In this document: positions 6,653 to 15,433 of the stretch, piece after piece
Layout of the letters: each line of letters begins with the position of its first letter
How positions within the stretch are numbered: position 1 is the stretch's first letter
From: Pseudomonadota bacterium
GTDB lineage: Bacteria > Pseudomonadota > Alphaproteobacteria > Acetobacterales > Acetobacteraceae
NCBI GenBank assembly: GCA_021784255.1
Contig: JAJXSZ010000018.1
Span: 1 to 19,573 of the forward strand
Direction of reading: 5' to 3'
Length of the DNA: 19,573 bases
Position numbers and translations under genes: made by a program
Notes under the pieces: model-generated
What the model was told of the DNA's origin: nothing
The model's input: the letters and a program-made list of their open reading frames with translations, nothing else
The model's database searches: none

Positions 6653-7488
6653 TGTTGTGATACCGTTTCCTGTGGCGTCGGCGTCGGCGTTGCCGGTGGC
6701 GCGGCGGGCGTCCCCGGCGGTCGCTGCGCGGCAAGCTCCATCAGCCGCCCCCAGCGCGCGGCGGAGTTGAGGTGGGCGTAGATCGGGCCGATCCAGCCGC
6801 GGCGACGCCAGTCGAGGAAGGTCTCGTCCGCAACCGCGTCGAGCCGATCGGCCTGCAGCACCTTGAAGCCGCGCACGCGTCCGGCGCCGCCGCCGCTGTA
6901 GCGGATCGTCGCCTCCTCCTCGCGCAGCAGGCCCGCGGCCTCCATGGCGCGGCCGAAAGCGGCGGCGGCGGCAAGGTTGTCGCGGAAGGCGTTGCAGAAA
7001 TTGATCGCCTCATGGAGCGCCGCGGAAGGCCGCCCATCCTCGAACAGTGTTGCCCCGTTGCCGGTGTGCAGGCAGTGCGCGGTCGGATCGATGCCGACGA
7101 AGGACGTATTGCGCGCCCGGTCCTCGACATGGACGAACGGGTAGGCGCGCAGATAGGCGGGGACATAGGCGTCCGGCCGCCAGGCGCCGTCCGGCAGGAT
7201 GAACAGGTTGCCGGTCTCGGCGAGGCCCATCAGCACCACCGGGGTCGGCGCCGCGCCGGCGGTGAACAGCACCGGATAGTGGCGCGAGGCCGGCTCGAAC
7301 TCGCCGAGGCCGAGCGGCACGGTCTGGCCCGGCACGGCAAAGGCGTAACCGGCCCGGCGATCGAGGCGCAGGCCGCCATGCCGCTCCGGCGCAATCGCCT
7401 CCACGCTGCGAAAAAACAGCGGCAGCGTCGGGCGCGGCGGGGCCGTGTCCGCGGCGATCGGGGGCGCTGGGGTCTGGGTCTCGGACAT
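6649..7488 (-). CDS. SapC family protein
   Basis: This 279-residue protein matches the SapC family (PF07277). Hallmarks are LPLFFRSVEAIAPERHGGLR, followed by YPVLFTAGAAPTPVVLMGL, then NLFILPDGAWRPDAYVPAYL and RAYPFVHVED. In Campylobacter, SapC-type genes were linked to surface-layer protein export, but most proteobacterial homologues have no established role. The ATG at 7488 (MSETQTPAPP) is preferred because homology begins soon after it; the frame stays open further upstream without conserved sequence. The C-terminus is a low-complexity Pro/Ala/Thr tail (residues about 255-279). The stop overlaps the agmatinase start by four bases, an unusual pairing. Upstream, it is divergent from the ABC transporter operon with 188 bases between starts. 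Confidence 0.85.
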   Translation of the reverse strand: MSETQTPAPPIAADTAPPRPTLPLFFRSVEAIAPERHGGLRLDRRAGYAFAVPGQTVPLGLGEFEPASRHYPVLFTAGAAPTPVVLMGLAETGNLFILPDGAWRPDAYVPAYLRAYPFVHVEDRARNTSFVGIDPTAHCLHTGNGATLFEDGRPSAALHEAINFCNAFRDNLAAAAAFGRAMEAAGLLREEEATIRYSGGGAGRVRGFKVLQADRLDAVADETFLDWRRRGWIGPIYAHLNSAARWGRLMELAAQRPPGTPAAPPATPTPTPQETVSQQ

Positions 7489-7548
7489 CGGTCGAGTTTG
7501 AGCCAGGCGGGCGGCGCGGGCAATTCCCCCGGCCCCGCGCTGCGCCAG

Positions 7549-7561
7549 CCGGCCTGGCCGG
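7549..7561. promoter_or_regulatory. 13-base palindrome upstream of the ABC transporter operon
   Basis: CCGGCCTGGCCGG has perfect 6-base arms around a central T and ends three bases before the candidate -35 of the transporter operon. It could bind a regulator acting on either divergent gene. In DNA this GC-rich such a palindrome may also be chance, so confidence is low. Confidence 0.25.
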
Positions 7562-7563
7562 GG

Positions 7564-7593
7564 TTGGCATTTTGCTCCGGGCGCGCCAATACT
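7564..7593 (+). promoter_or_regulatory. Candidate sigma-70-type promoter for the LivKHMGF operon
   Basis: TTGGCA (7564-7569, five of six consensus -35 positions) is followed after 18 bases by AATACT (7588-7593, four of six -10 positions). The start codon of the binding-protein gene is 84 bases downstream of the -10. The assignment is by pattern alone. Confidence 0.35.
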
Positions 7594-7676
7594 GCTGACA
7601 CGGCGACGCTGCGGATCGGTGCGGCGCGCCCCATCAACGCCGGCCTCCTTCGAACCGGCGGAACAGGGAGAGAAAC

Positions 7677-8846
7677 ATGACCATCGGCACCACAACGCTC
7701 GCCCAGCGAACAAAAGGGGTCGCCGCGGCCGCCGTCGCGCTGGCCATGGGCCTGGGCATCGCGGGCGCCATGCCGGCGCAGGCGGCGACCATCGAGATCG
7801 GCGCGCAGGTGCCGACCAGCGGCTCCGAGGCGCCCTACGGCATCGACATGCTGAACGCGATCCGCATGGCCGCCGACCAGATCAACGCCAAGGGCGGCGT
7901 TCTCGGCGACAAGATCAACATCGTGCCCGGCGACAGCGCCTGCGACCCACAGGTGGCGGTGAACGCCGCCAGCAAGCTCGTCTCCCAGGGCGTCACCGGC
8001 GTCGTCGGCGGCTATTGCTCCGGGGCGACGCTGCCGACGCTCAAGATCTACGGCGACGCGCACGTGCCGTTCGTGATCACCGCCGCCAACTCGACGGCGC
8101 TGATCGGCGCCAATCCCGGCAACGCGTTCATGGTCAACTCGACCGGCTACGACCAGGTCAAGACCGCGGTCGACCTGTTCAAGGCGAAGGGGATCAAGAC
8201 CATCGCCATCATCAACGAGGGCGACGCCTATTCCGCGGATCTCGCGAAGCTGACGCGCGCGGCATGGGAAAAGCTGGGCAACAAGGTCGTGGACTACGAG
8301 GTGGTCAGCAAGGGCGAGCAGGATTTCTCGGCGGTGGTCACCAAGATCCGCGCCGCCAGGCCCGACGCCGTGTTCTGGACCGCCTATTATGCGGACGGCG
8401 CACTGCTGCTCAAGCAGCTCCGCCAGGGCGGCTATAGCGGCATGATCGCGCTCGGCGACGGCAACAACTCCTCGAAGCTGTTCCAGCTCGCCGGCGCCGC
8501 CGCCAACGGCGTCTACTGCTTCTCCAATCCGACGGCGAATTTCCTGCCCTCGGCGAAGACCTTCACCGCCGAGTACCGGAAGCAGTTCCACCAGGCACCG
8601 GGCCCCTATTCGACGCTGTCCTATGACGGGATGATGCTGATGGCGCACGCGATCCAGGTCGCGGGCAGCACCGACAAGGCGAAGATCATCACCGCGCTGA
8701 AGGCGACGAACGGCTTCAAGGGCGTCGCCGGCCCGATCACCTTCACGCCGAAGAACACACTGGCGCGCAGCAACTTCGTCGTGTTGCTGGGCAAGGGCGG
8801 CAAGTGGACGCTCTACCGCGGCCCCGGCGCGCCGGCGATGCCGTGA
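7677..8846 (+). CDS. ABC transporter substrate-binding protein, branched-chain amino acid (LivK) type
   Basis: This 389-residue periplasmic binding protein belongs to the Leu/Ile/Val-binding group (type I fold). Residues 1-36 form a Sec signal peptide ending in MPAQA|ATIE. The mature protein starts with IEIGAQVPTSGSEAPYG, continues with NAIRMAADQINAKGGVLG, and has the family's VVGGYCSGATLPTLKIY and FSAVVTKIRAARPDAVFW segments. AGGGAGAG (7665-7672) precedes the ATG. It delivers ligand to the LivHM permease encoded next. Many members of this family, especially those near hydroxylase genes, bind aromatic acids or amides rather than branched-chain amino acids. The catabolic genes downstream make that plausible here, but ligand identity cannot be read directly. 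Confidence 0.93.
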   Translation: MTIGTTTLAQRTKGVAAAAVALAMGLGIAGAMPAQAATIEIGAQVPTSGSEAPYGIDMLNAIRMAADQINAKGGVLGDKINIVPGDSACDPQVAVNAASKLVSQGVTGVVGGYCSGATLPTLKIYGDAHVPFVITAANSTALIGANPGNAFMVNSTGYDQVKTAVDLFKAKGIKTIAIINEGDAYSADLAKLTRAAWEKLGNKVVDYEVVSKGEQDFSAVVTKIRAARPDAVFWTAYYADGALLLKQLRQGGYSGMIALGDGNNSSKLFQLAGAAANGVYCFSNPTANFLPSAKTFTAEYRKQFHQAPGPYSTLSYDGMMLMAHAIQVAGSTDKAKIITALKATNGFKGVAGPITFTPKNTLARSNFVVLLGKGGKWTLYRGPGAPAMP

Positions 8847-8866
8847 GGTGAGGCAGCGGTCCTGAA

Positions 8867-8880
8867 CGCGGCATCCCGCG
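8867..8880 (+). repeat. Small hairpin between the binding-protein gene and livH
   Basis: CGCGG (8867-8871) and CCGCG (8876-8880) flank a four-base loop within the 51-base gap after the binding-protein stop. Such hairpins often stabilise the abundant binding-protein message and reduce readthrough to the permease genes. Five base pairs in a GC-rich genome is weak evidence. Confidence 0.3.
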
Positions 8881-8897
8881 ACGCGAACTGAGGCGGG

Positions 8898-9812
8898 ATG
8901 TCGCTCACCGCCATCCTTCTGCAGCAGCTGGCGAACGGGCTGATCCTCGGCTCGTTCTATGCGCTGGTGGCGCTCGGCTACTCGATGGTCTACGGCGTCA
9001 TCAAGCTGCTCAACTTCGCGCACGGCGACCTCTACATGGTCGGCGCCTTCGCGGGGTTCGGCTCGCTGTCGCTGTTCTCCGGCTGGCTCGGCGCGGGCTG
9101 GGCCGGGATCGTCCCGTCGATCCTGCTCAGCATGCTCGCCGTCGGCATGCTCGGCGTGGCGATCGACCGCGTCGCCTACCGGCCGCTGCGCGAGGCGCCA
9201 AAACTCTCGGTGCTGATCACGGCGCTCGCCGTCTCCATGCTGCTCGAGAACACGGTGCTGGCGGCGACCGGCGGACAGTTCACCGCCTTCAGCACCGATC
9301 TCGGCTTTGCCGGCATCGATATCGGCCTGGTGCACGTCACCTACACCCAGATGGTCCTGGTCGGCACCTCGGTGGTGCTGATGGTGGTGCTGGAGCTGTT
9401 CGTCTCGCGCACCCGCTACGGGCGCGCCATGCGGGCGATCGCCATCGACCAGGATGCGTGCCGGCTGATGGGCATCGACGTCAACCGCACCATCGCGCTC
9501 ACCTTCTTCATCGGCTCGGCACTCGCCGCCGCCTCCGGCGTTCTGGCCGGCGTCTATTACGGCAGCATCAATTTCTTCATGGGCTTCCTGATCGGGCTCA
9601 AGGCGTTCACCGCCGCGGTGATCGGCGGCATCGGCAACATTCCGGGGGCGATGCTCGGCGGCCTGCTGCTCGGGCTGCTCGAAGCATTCGGCACGCAGAT
9701 CCCGGGCATCGGCGGGCAGTGGAAGGACGTGTTCGTGTTCGCCTTCCTGATCCTGTTCCTGGTGTTCCGCCCGACCGGCCTTCTGGGCAAGCCAGTCGTG
9801 GAGCGGATGTGA
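8898..9812 (+). CDS. livH: Branched-chain amino acid-type ABC transporter permease LivH
   Basis: This 304-residue, highly hydrophobic inner-membrane protein is of the LivH type. Diagnostic stretches are the N-terminal QQLANGLILGSFYALVALGY, the following SMVYGVIKLLNFAHGDLYM, the DRVAYRPLREAPKLSVLITA loop, and the C-terminal IGGIGNIPGAMLGGLLLGLLE, which contains the ATPase-contacting turn (EAA-like loop). About eight membrane segments are expected. GAGG (8890-8893) lies four bases before the ATG. It would form a heterodimeric channel with LivM, energised by LivG and LivF. Its TGA overlaps the GTG start of livM by four bases. Confidence 0.95.
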   Translation: MSLTAILLQQLANGLILGSFYALVALGYSMVYGVIKLLNFAHGDLYMVGAFAGFGSLSLFSGWLGAGWAGIVPSILLSMLAVGMLGVAIDRVAYRPLREAPKLSVLITALAVSMLLENTVLAATGGQFTAFSTDLGFAGIDIGLVHVTYTQMVLVGTSVVLMVVLELFVSRTRYGRAMRAIAIDQDACRLMGIDVNRTIALTFFIGSALAAASGVLAGVYYGSINFFMGFLIGLKAFTAAVIGGIGNIPGAMLGGLLLGLLEAFGTQIPGIGGQWKDVFVFAFLILFLVFRPTGLLGKPVVERM

Positions 9813-10756
9813 GCGTTGCGCCGGCCCTCGCCGTTGCGCGCTCGCCGCGCGGGACGGTGGTGAGCGCCGCGCTGATCGTCGTCGCCCTCGCGATCCCGCT
9901 GGTCGCCAACAGCTATGCCCTCGAAGTGCTGTCCGAGGCGTGGTTCTATGTGCTGCTCTGCCTCGGGCTTAATATCGTGGTCGGCTATGCCGGGCTGCTC
10001 GACCTCGGTTACGCGGCGTTCTTCGCGGTCGGCGCCTATACGGCGGGGCTGGTGACGCTCAAGCTCGGGCTCAGCTTCTGGTTCAGCCTGCCGCTCGCGG
10101 TGGTGGCCGCCTCGATCGCCGGCGTAGTGATCGGCGGGCCGACGTTGCGGCTGCGCAGCGATTACCTCGCCATCGTGACGCTCGGGTTCGGCGAGATGGT
10201 GCGCATCACCGTGCGCAACCTCGCCGTCACCGGCGGGGCGAGCGGGCTGGTGGGCATCAGCCGGCCCTATCTGTTCGGTTACAAGCTCGATACGATCGCG
10301 AGCTATTACTATATCTTCCTTGCCCTCGCCCTGCTCGCCGTCGCCGCAAGCCACCGCCTCGAGCATTCGCGCATCGGGCGGGCCTGGAAATATGTCCGCT
10401 CCGACGAGGACGCGGCGCGAGCGATGGGCATCAACCATGCCGCGGTGAAGCTCTCGGCCTATGTGCTCGGCGCGATCTTCGCCGCGATCGGTGGCTGCTT
10501 CTACGCTGCCAAGATGACGGCGATCGCGCCCGAGACCTTCACCTTCAACCAGTCGCTGCTGATCCTGCTCGGCGTGGTGCTGGGCGGGCGCGGCAAGATC
10601 CCCGGCGTCATCCTCGGCGCGCTGGTCGTGGTGGTGGCGCCGGAACTGTTCCGTGACATCGGCTCCCTGCGCATGCTGGTGTTCGCGCTCTGCCTGTTGC
10701 TGATCATGTTGCTGCGCCCGGCCGGGATCTGGCCCGAGCGCTGGCGCTGGGGCTGA
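9809..10756 (+). CDS. livM: Branched-chain amino acid-type ABC transporter permease LivM
   Basis: This 315-residue membrane protein has the LivM signatures LCLGLNIVVGYAGLLDLGYA, then AFFAVGAYTAGL, GPTLRLRSDYLAIVTLGFGE and ILLGVVLGGRGKIPGVILGA; the last contains the cytoplasmic loop that meets the ATPases. GTG at 9809 is chosen as start: it overlaps the livH stop (GTGA) and gives MSVAPALAVARS before the first membrane helix. The frame extends further upstream inside livH, but that portion is not LivM-like. It ends two bases before livG. It acts in the inner membrane as the partner of LivH. Confidence 0.94.
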   Translation: MSVAPALAVARSPRGTVVSAALIVVALAIPLVANSYALEVLSEAWFYVLLCLGLNIVVGYAGLLDLGYAAFFAVGAYTAGLVTLKLGLSFWFSLPLAVVAASIAGVVIGGPTLRLRSDYLAIVTLGFGEMVRITVRNLAVTGGASGLVGISRPYLFGYKLDTIASYYYIFLALALLAVAASHRLEHSRIGRAWKYVRSDEDAARAMGINHAAVKLSAYVLGAIFAAIGGCFYAAKMTAIAPETFTFNQSLLILLGVVLGGRGKIPGVILGALVVVVAPELFRDIGSLRMLVFALCLLLIMLLRPAGIWPERWRWG

Positions 10757-10758
10757 CG

Positions 10759-11540
10759 ATGGCGCTGCTCGAGATCGCCGGCATGTCGCTCGGCTTCGGC
10801 GGCATCGAGGTGTTGCGCGGGTTCGACTTCGCGGTCGAGGAGGGCTCGATCACCAGCCTGATCGGCCCGAACGGCGCGGGCAAGACCTCCGTCTTCAACT
10901 GCCTCACCGGATTCTACCGGCCGCGGGCGGGCCGGATCACACTCGCGGGCACGCGCATCGACGGGTTGGCGCCGCACCGCGTCACCCGGCTCGGGCTGGC
11001 GCGAACGTTCCAGAACCTGCGGCTGTTCCGCGAGCTCACCGCGGCGGAGAACGTGATGGCCGGGCGGCATTGTCGCACCGGCGCCGGCGCGCTCGACGCG
11101 ATGCTGGGAACCAGGCGGCATCGCCACGAGGAGGCAGCGATCGCCGAGGCGGCACGACACTGGCTCGCCTTCGTCGGCATCACGGAGGCCGCGGACCGCA
11201 CCGCCGGCGCGCTTCCCTATGGCCACCAGCGGCGCGTCGAATGGGCACGTGCGCTGGCCACCGAACCGCGGCTGCTGCTGCTCGACGAGCCGGCCGCCGG
11301 GCTCAATGTCGGCGAGAAGGAGGAGCTGGTCGCGCTGATGCGGCGTATCCGCGACGAGCTCGGGGTCACCATCCTGCTCATCGAGCACGACATGGGGTTG
11401 GTGATGCAGGTCTCCGAGCACATCGGCGTCCTCGACCACGGGCGCAAGATCGCCGAAGGCACGCCGGAACGCGTGCAGAACGATCCACTGGTTATCGAGG
11501 CCTATCTCGGTCGCGACGAGGACGAGGCGAGTGCGGCGGC

Positions 11541-11544
<4 letters not shown>
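10759..11544 (+). CDS. livG: ABC transporter ATP-binding protein LivG
   Basis: This 261-residue ATPase shows Walker A GPNGAGKT at residues 36-43, the Q-loop segment LARTFQNLRLF, a LivG-type signature ALPYGHQRRVEWARAL in place of canonical LSGGQ, Walker B LLLLDEPAAGL and the H-loop ILLIEHDMGLVM. The variant signature and the insertion around AENVMAGRH are normal for LivG. It starts two bases after livM and its stop overlaps the livF ATG (ATGA). With LivF it hydrolyses ATP on the cytoplasmic face of the LivHM permease. Confidence 0.95.
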
Positions 11545-12257
<713 letters not shown>

Positions 12258-12264
12258 CGCCGCC

Positions 12265-12807
12265 TCACACCCCGCCCATCGCCGGCGGCGGACCGGCGTG
12301 GCGCGCGTCGAGCTCGCCCGCGTGGTCGGCGATCGCGGCGACGAGGCGGCCCAGCGTCGCCCAGTCGGCGCGCGCCATGCCCGCCGCCAGCTCCGCTTCC
12401 ATGGTGCGGGCAAGCGGCACGATCGCCGCATGCAGGCTCACGCCGCGCGGTGTGAGGCCGAAGCGACGCACCCGCCCGTCCGCCGCGTCGGCCTCGCTCG
12501 ACAGCAGGCCCGCGGCCGCGAGGCGGGCGGCGGCGCGGCTCACCTTCACCTTGTCCATCGCCGCGCGTTCCGTGATCGCGCCGGGCGAGAGCGTGCCGAA
12601 GCGGCCGAGGATCGCCATCACCCTCCATTCCGCGATCGAGATGCCGAAGGCCTCGGCATAGCGGCGCGCAAACAGGCGGGAAATGCGGTTGGCGGCGACC
12701 GAGAGCTGGTAGGGCAGGAACCCCTCCAGCGCGAAGTCGCGCGCGTCGTCCGCCGCCGGCGCCTCGCGCTCGGCGGCGGCGGTCCGCCGGCTTGACACTT
12801 GTTGCAT
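12265..12807 (-). CDS. MarR family transcriptional regulator
   Basis: This 180-residue protein carries a MarR winged helix. The core runs from LPYQLSVAANRISRLFARRY through GISIAEWRVMAILGRFGTLS, the recognition region GAITERAAMDKVKVSRAAAR and the wing ADGRVRRFGLTPRG. MarR proteins of this subgroup usually repress neighbouring aromatic-catabolism genes and release DNA on binding a phenolic acid or CoA thioester. Its ATG (12805-12807) lies inside a near-palindrome shared with the promoter of the divergent hydroxylase operon, so it probably controls both itself and that operon. A 35-residue polar N-terminal extension precedes the domain. The effector cannot be deduced. Confidence 0.92.
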   Translation of the reverse strand: MQQVSSRRTAAAEREAPAADDARDFALEGFLPYQLSVAANRISRLFARRYAEAFGISIAEWRVMAILGRFGTLSPGAITERAAMDKVKVSRAAARLAAAGLLSSEADAADGRVRRFGLTPRGVSLHAAIVPLARTMEAELAAGMARADWATLGRLVAAIADHAGELDARHAGPPPAMGGV

Positions 12808-12820
12808 ATGAAACTATCGC
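12792..12820 (+). promoter_or_regulatory. Candidate promoter of the hydroxylase operon with embedded MarR operator
   Basis: TTGACA (12792-12797, perfect -35) is followed by exactly 17 bases and TATCGC (12815-12820, weak -10). The spacer contains GTTGCATATGAAAC (12801-12814), self-complementary at 12 of 14 positions around CATATG. A repressor bound there would block RNA polymerase. The same palindrome covers the marR start codon. Promoter and operator are inferred from pattern and position. Confidence 0.55.
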
Positions 12821-12893
12821 GCCGGAGCGCCCCGCGCGCAAGACCCGCGCGCCGACGTCAGGCGACGCACAAGACCAGAACCGGGAGGAACCC

Positions 12894-13868
12894 ATGGCCG
12901 GCTTCGCCTCCACCACCGACCTCGCCGAGAAGATCGTCTCCTTCGACGAACTCGGCCCCGGGCTCTACGCCTACACCGCCGAGGGCGATCCGAATTCCGG
13001 CATCATCGTGGGCCCCCGGGGGGTTACCGTGGTGGACGCGCAGGCGACGCCGGCGATGGCCGCCGAGGTGCAGGCGCGGATCGCGACGGTGACCAGGCTG
13101 GCGGTCGATACCATCGTGCTCAGCCACTATCACGCGGTGCGGGTGCTGGGTGCTTCGGGCTATCCGGCCCACAGCATCATCACCTCGGACGTCACGCGCG
13201 AGCTCATCGTCGAGCGCGGACAGCAGGACATGGACAGCGAGATCGGCCGCTTCCCGCGGCTGTTCCGCGGGCGCGAGAGCATCCCTGGCCTGACCTGGCC
13301 GACCGCGACCTTCCACGAACGGATGACGCTCTGGCCCGGCGAGCGCGAGGCCCAGGTGATCCGCATCGGCCGCGCGCACACCGCGGGCGACACCATCGTC
13401 TGGCTGCCGAAGGAGAAGGTTCTTTTCGCCGGCGACACGGTTGAGTTCGGTGCGACGCCCTATTGCGGTGACGCGCATTTCACCGACTGGCCGCAGACGA
13501 TCCGCAGGTTGCGCGAGCTGGGCGCCGAGAAGATGGTGCCCGGGCGCGGCCGGGCGCTGATGAATGCCGGAGAAGTGGCGGAGGCGCTGGCCGGGACGGA
13601 GGCGTTCACGTCCGACCTGTTCGCGGTCGCGCGCGCGGGCGTCGCCAAGGGCGCGACGCTGGCGCAGGTGTTCGGCGAGGCGATGGAGAAGATGCGCCCC
13701 AAATACGGGCAATGGGTGATTTTCGACCATTGCATGCCGTTCAATGTGAGCCGCGCCTACGACGAGGCACAAGGGCTCGACAGGCCGCGCATCTGGACCG
13801 CCGAGCGCGACCTCGAGCTGTGGCATGCGCTGCAGGGCTCGGTGCGCTCGGGCGAGATCGCGAGGTAG
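12894..13868 (+). CDS. Metallo-beta-lactamase-fold protein with an altered metal site
   Basis: This 324-residue protein has the MBL fold. The frame is open further upstream, but ATG 12894 has GGGAGGA five to six bases before it. The first metal motif reads SHYHAVR (H78, H80, then V82 and R83) where active family members have HxHxDH, so two usual ligands are replaced. The later motifs are kept: GRAHTAGDT with H162 and FAGDTVEFG with D181, plus a C-terminal FDHCMPF histidine. It may bind one metal or be a non-hydrolytic relative. Comparable proteins occur beside FAD hydroxylases of aromatic catabolism, as I recall them; their reaction is not established to my knowledge. It is first in an operon with the hydroxylase two bases downstream and is probably under MarR control. 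Confidence 0.87.
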   Translation: MAGFASTTDLAEKIVSFDELGPGLYAYTAEGDPNSGIIVGPRGVTVVDAQATPAMAAEVQARIATVTRLAVDTIVLSHYHAVRVLGASGYPAHSIITSDVTRELIVERGQQDMDSEIGRFPRLFRGRESIPGLTWPTATFHERMTLWPGEREAQVIRIGRAHTAGDTIVWLPKEKVLFAGDTVEFGATPYCGDAHFTDWPQTIRRLRELGAEKMVPGRGRALMNAGEVAEALAGTEAFTSDLFAVARAGVAKGATLAQVFGEAMEKMRPKYGQWVIFDHCMPFNVSRAYDEAQGLDRPRIWTAERDLELWHALQGSVRSGEIAR

Positions 13869-13870
13869 GG

Positions 13871-15433
13871 TTGGCCACGTTCGTGCCGCCGCACTATCCG
13901 TTCCGGCCCGCCACCGATGACGGCGCGCGGCACAGCGTCGTGGTGGTCGGCGGCGGGCTGGTGGGGCTCACCGCGGCACTCGATCTGGCGCAGCGCGGAC
14001 AGCACGTCGTCGTGCTCGACGACGACGACACCGTGAGCACCGGCAGCCGCGCCATCTGTTTCGCCAAGCGAACGCTCGAGATCTATGACCGGCTCGGGAT
14101 CGGGGCGGCGATCCGCGACAAGGGCACGACCTGGAACACCGGCCGGGTCTATTTCGGCGAGCGCGAGGTCTATGGCTTCGACCTGCTGGCGGAGCGCGGC
14201 CATCGCAACCCGGCCTTCGTCAACCTCCAGCAATACTATGTCGAGCACTGGCTGGTGGAGGCGTGCCGCGCCACCGGGCGTGTCGATCTGCGCTGGAAGC
14301 ACCGGGTCGCGGGGGTCGCGAACCGGACCGATGGCGTGGCGCTCACGGTGGCGACGCCGGCAGGCAGCTATACGATCGGCGCCGACTGGCTGCTGGCCGC
14401 GGACGGCGCGCGCAGCCTGGTGCGCGAGGCGCTTGGCCTCGATGCCGTCGGCAAGGTGTTCCACGACCGGTTCCTGATCGCCGACGTGGTCATGCACGCG
14501 GATCTCCCGGCGGAGCGGCGTTTCTGGTTCGAGCCGCCCTTCCATCGCGGCGGCTCGGTGCTGCTGCATCGCCAGGCCGACGATGTCTGGCGCATCGACT
14601 TCCAGCTCGGTTGGGACGCCGACCCCGAGGCGGAGCGCGAGCCTTCGCGCGTCGAGGCACGCGTCCGCGCGATGCTGGGGCCCGACATCCCGTTCGCGCT
14701 GGAATGGGTCAGCATCTATACGTTCCGTTGCCGGCGCATCGAGAAATTCCGCCACGGACGCACGATTTTCCTCGGCGACGCGGCGCACCAGGTCAGCCCC
14801 TTCGGCGCCAGGGGCGGCAATGGCGGGGTGCAGGACGCGGACAACCTCGGCTGGAAGCTCGATGCCGTGCTCCGGGGCGAGGCACCGGAGACCCTGCTCG
14901 ACAGTTACGACAGCGAACGTATCCCGGCGGCCGACGAGAACATCCTGAACTCCACCCGCTCGACGGATTTCATCACGCCGAAGAACGAGGCCGCGCGTGC
15001 CTATCGCGACGCGGTGCTGGAGCTTGCCGCGAGCCACCACTTCGCCCGGCCGCTGGTGAACTCCGGCCGGCTGTCGCGGCCGGCCGTGCTCACCGGCTCG
15101 CCGCTCTCGACGCCCGACGAGACGCCGTGGCCCGCGGGCGCGCCGCTCGGCGCCGCCGCGCCGGACGCGGAGCTCGACGACGGCTACCTGCTCGACCGCA
15201 CCGCTGCGAACGGCTTCACGCTGCTGGTGTTCGACGGGGACCTGTGCGGTGCAATTCCCGGGGTGCAGCAGGTCGTGGTGCCGGCCGCGGGAATGGTGGC
15301 GGAGCGCTATGGCGCGGGGCGCGGCGACGCAGTGCTGTTGCGGCCCGACCAGCACATCGCGGCACGCTGGCGGCGCCTCGACCCGGCTGCGATCGGACGC
15401 GCGCGCGACCGCGCCCTGGGGAGGCTGGCATGA
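13871..15433 (+). CDS. FAD-dependent aromatic monooxygenase (phenol hydroxylase / MhpA type)
   Basis: This 520-residue flavoprotein belongs to the class A aromatic hydroxylases, which use NAD(P)H and O2 to hydroxylate phenolic rings. The Rossmann dinucleotide motif is VVVVGGGLVGLTAALDLA (GGGLVG at residues 27-32), the DG motif is LLAADGARSLVREALG (D178), and the second FAD motif is IFLGDAAHQVSPFGARGGNG (302-306) followed by GGVQDADNLGWKL. The C-terminal ~120 residues fit the thioredoxin-like domain of phenol-hydroxylase/MhpA relatives. TTG 13871 is preferred as start, two bases after the upstream stop with GAGG (13862-13865) at suitable distance; GTG 13883 is the alternative. The frame stays open upstream inside the previous gene but is not conserved there. 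The actual ring substrate is unknown. It overlaps the next gene by four bases. Confidence 0.92.
   Translation: MATFVPPHYPFRPATDDGARHSVVVVGGGLVGLTAALDLAQRGQHVVVLDDDDTVSTGSRAICFAKRTLEIYDRLGIGAAIRDKGTTWNTGRVYFGEREVYGFDLLAERGHRNPAFVNLQQYYVEHWLVEACRATGRVDLRWKHRVAGVANRTDGVALTVATPAGSYTIGADWLLAADGARSLVREALGLDAVGKVFHDRFLIADVVMHADLPAERRFWFEPPFHRGGSVLLHRQADDVWRIDFQLGWDADPEAEREPSRVEARVRAMLGPDIPFALEWVSIYTFRCRRIEKFRHGRTIFLGDAAHQVSPFGARGGNGGVQDADNLGWKLDAVLRGEAPETLLDSYDSERIPAADENILNSTRSTDFITPKNEAARAYRDAVLELAASHHFARPLVNSGRLSRPAVLTGSPLSTPDETPWPAGAPLGAAAPDAELDDGYLLDRTAANGFTLLVFDGDLCGAIPGVQQVVVPAAGMVAERYGAGRGDAVLLRPDQHIAARWRRLDPAAIGRARDRALGRLA

Noticed and set aside
5279..6781. Plus-strand 500-codon frame opposite the agmatinase gene
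   Set aside because: Agmatinase metal-binding motifs define the opposite strand as coding; this frame has no family match.
7230..9335. Long minus-strand open frame (701 codons) across the SapC, binding-protein and livH genes
   Set aside because: It runs antisense to several well-supported genes and its translation is rich in charged residues (R, D, E, H, Q) with no recognisable domain, as expected for a mirror frame in high-GC DNA.
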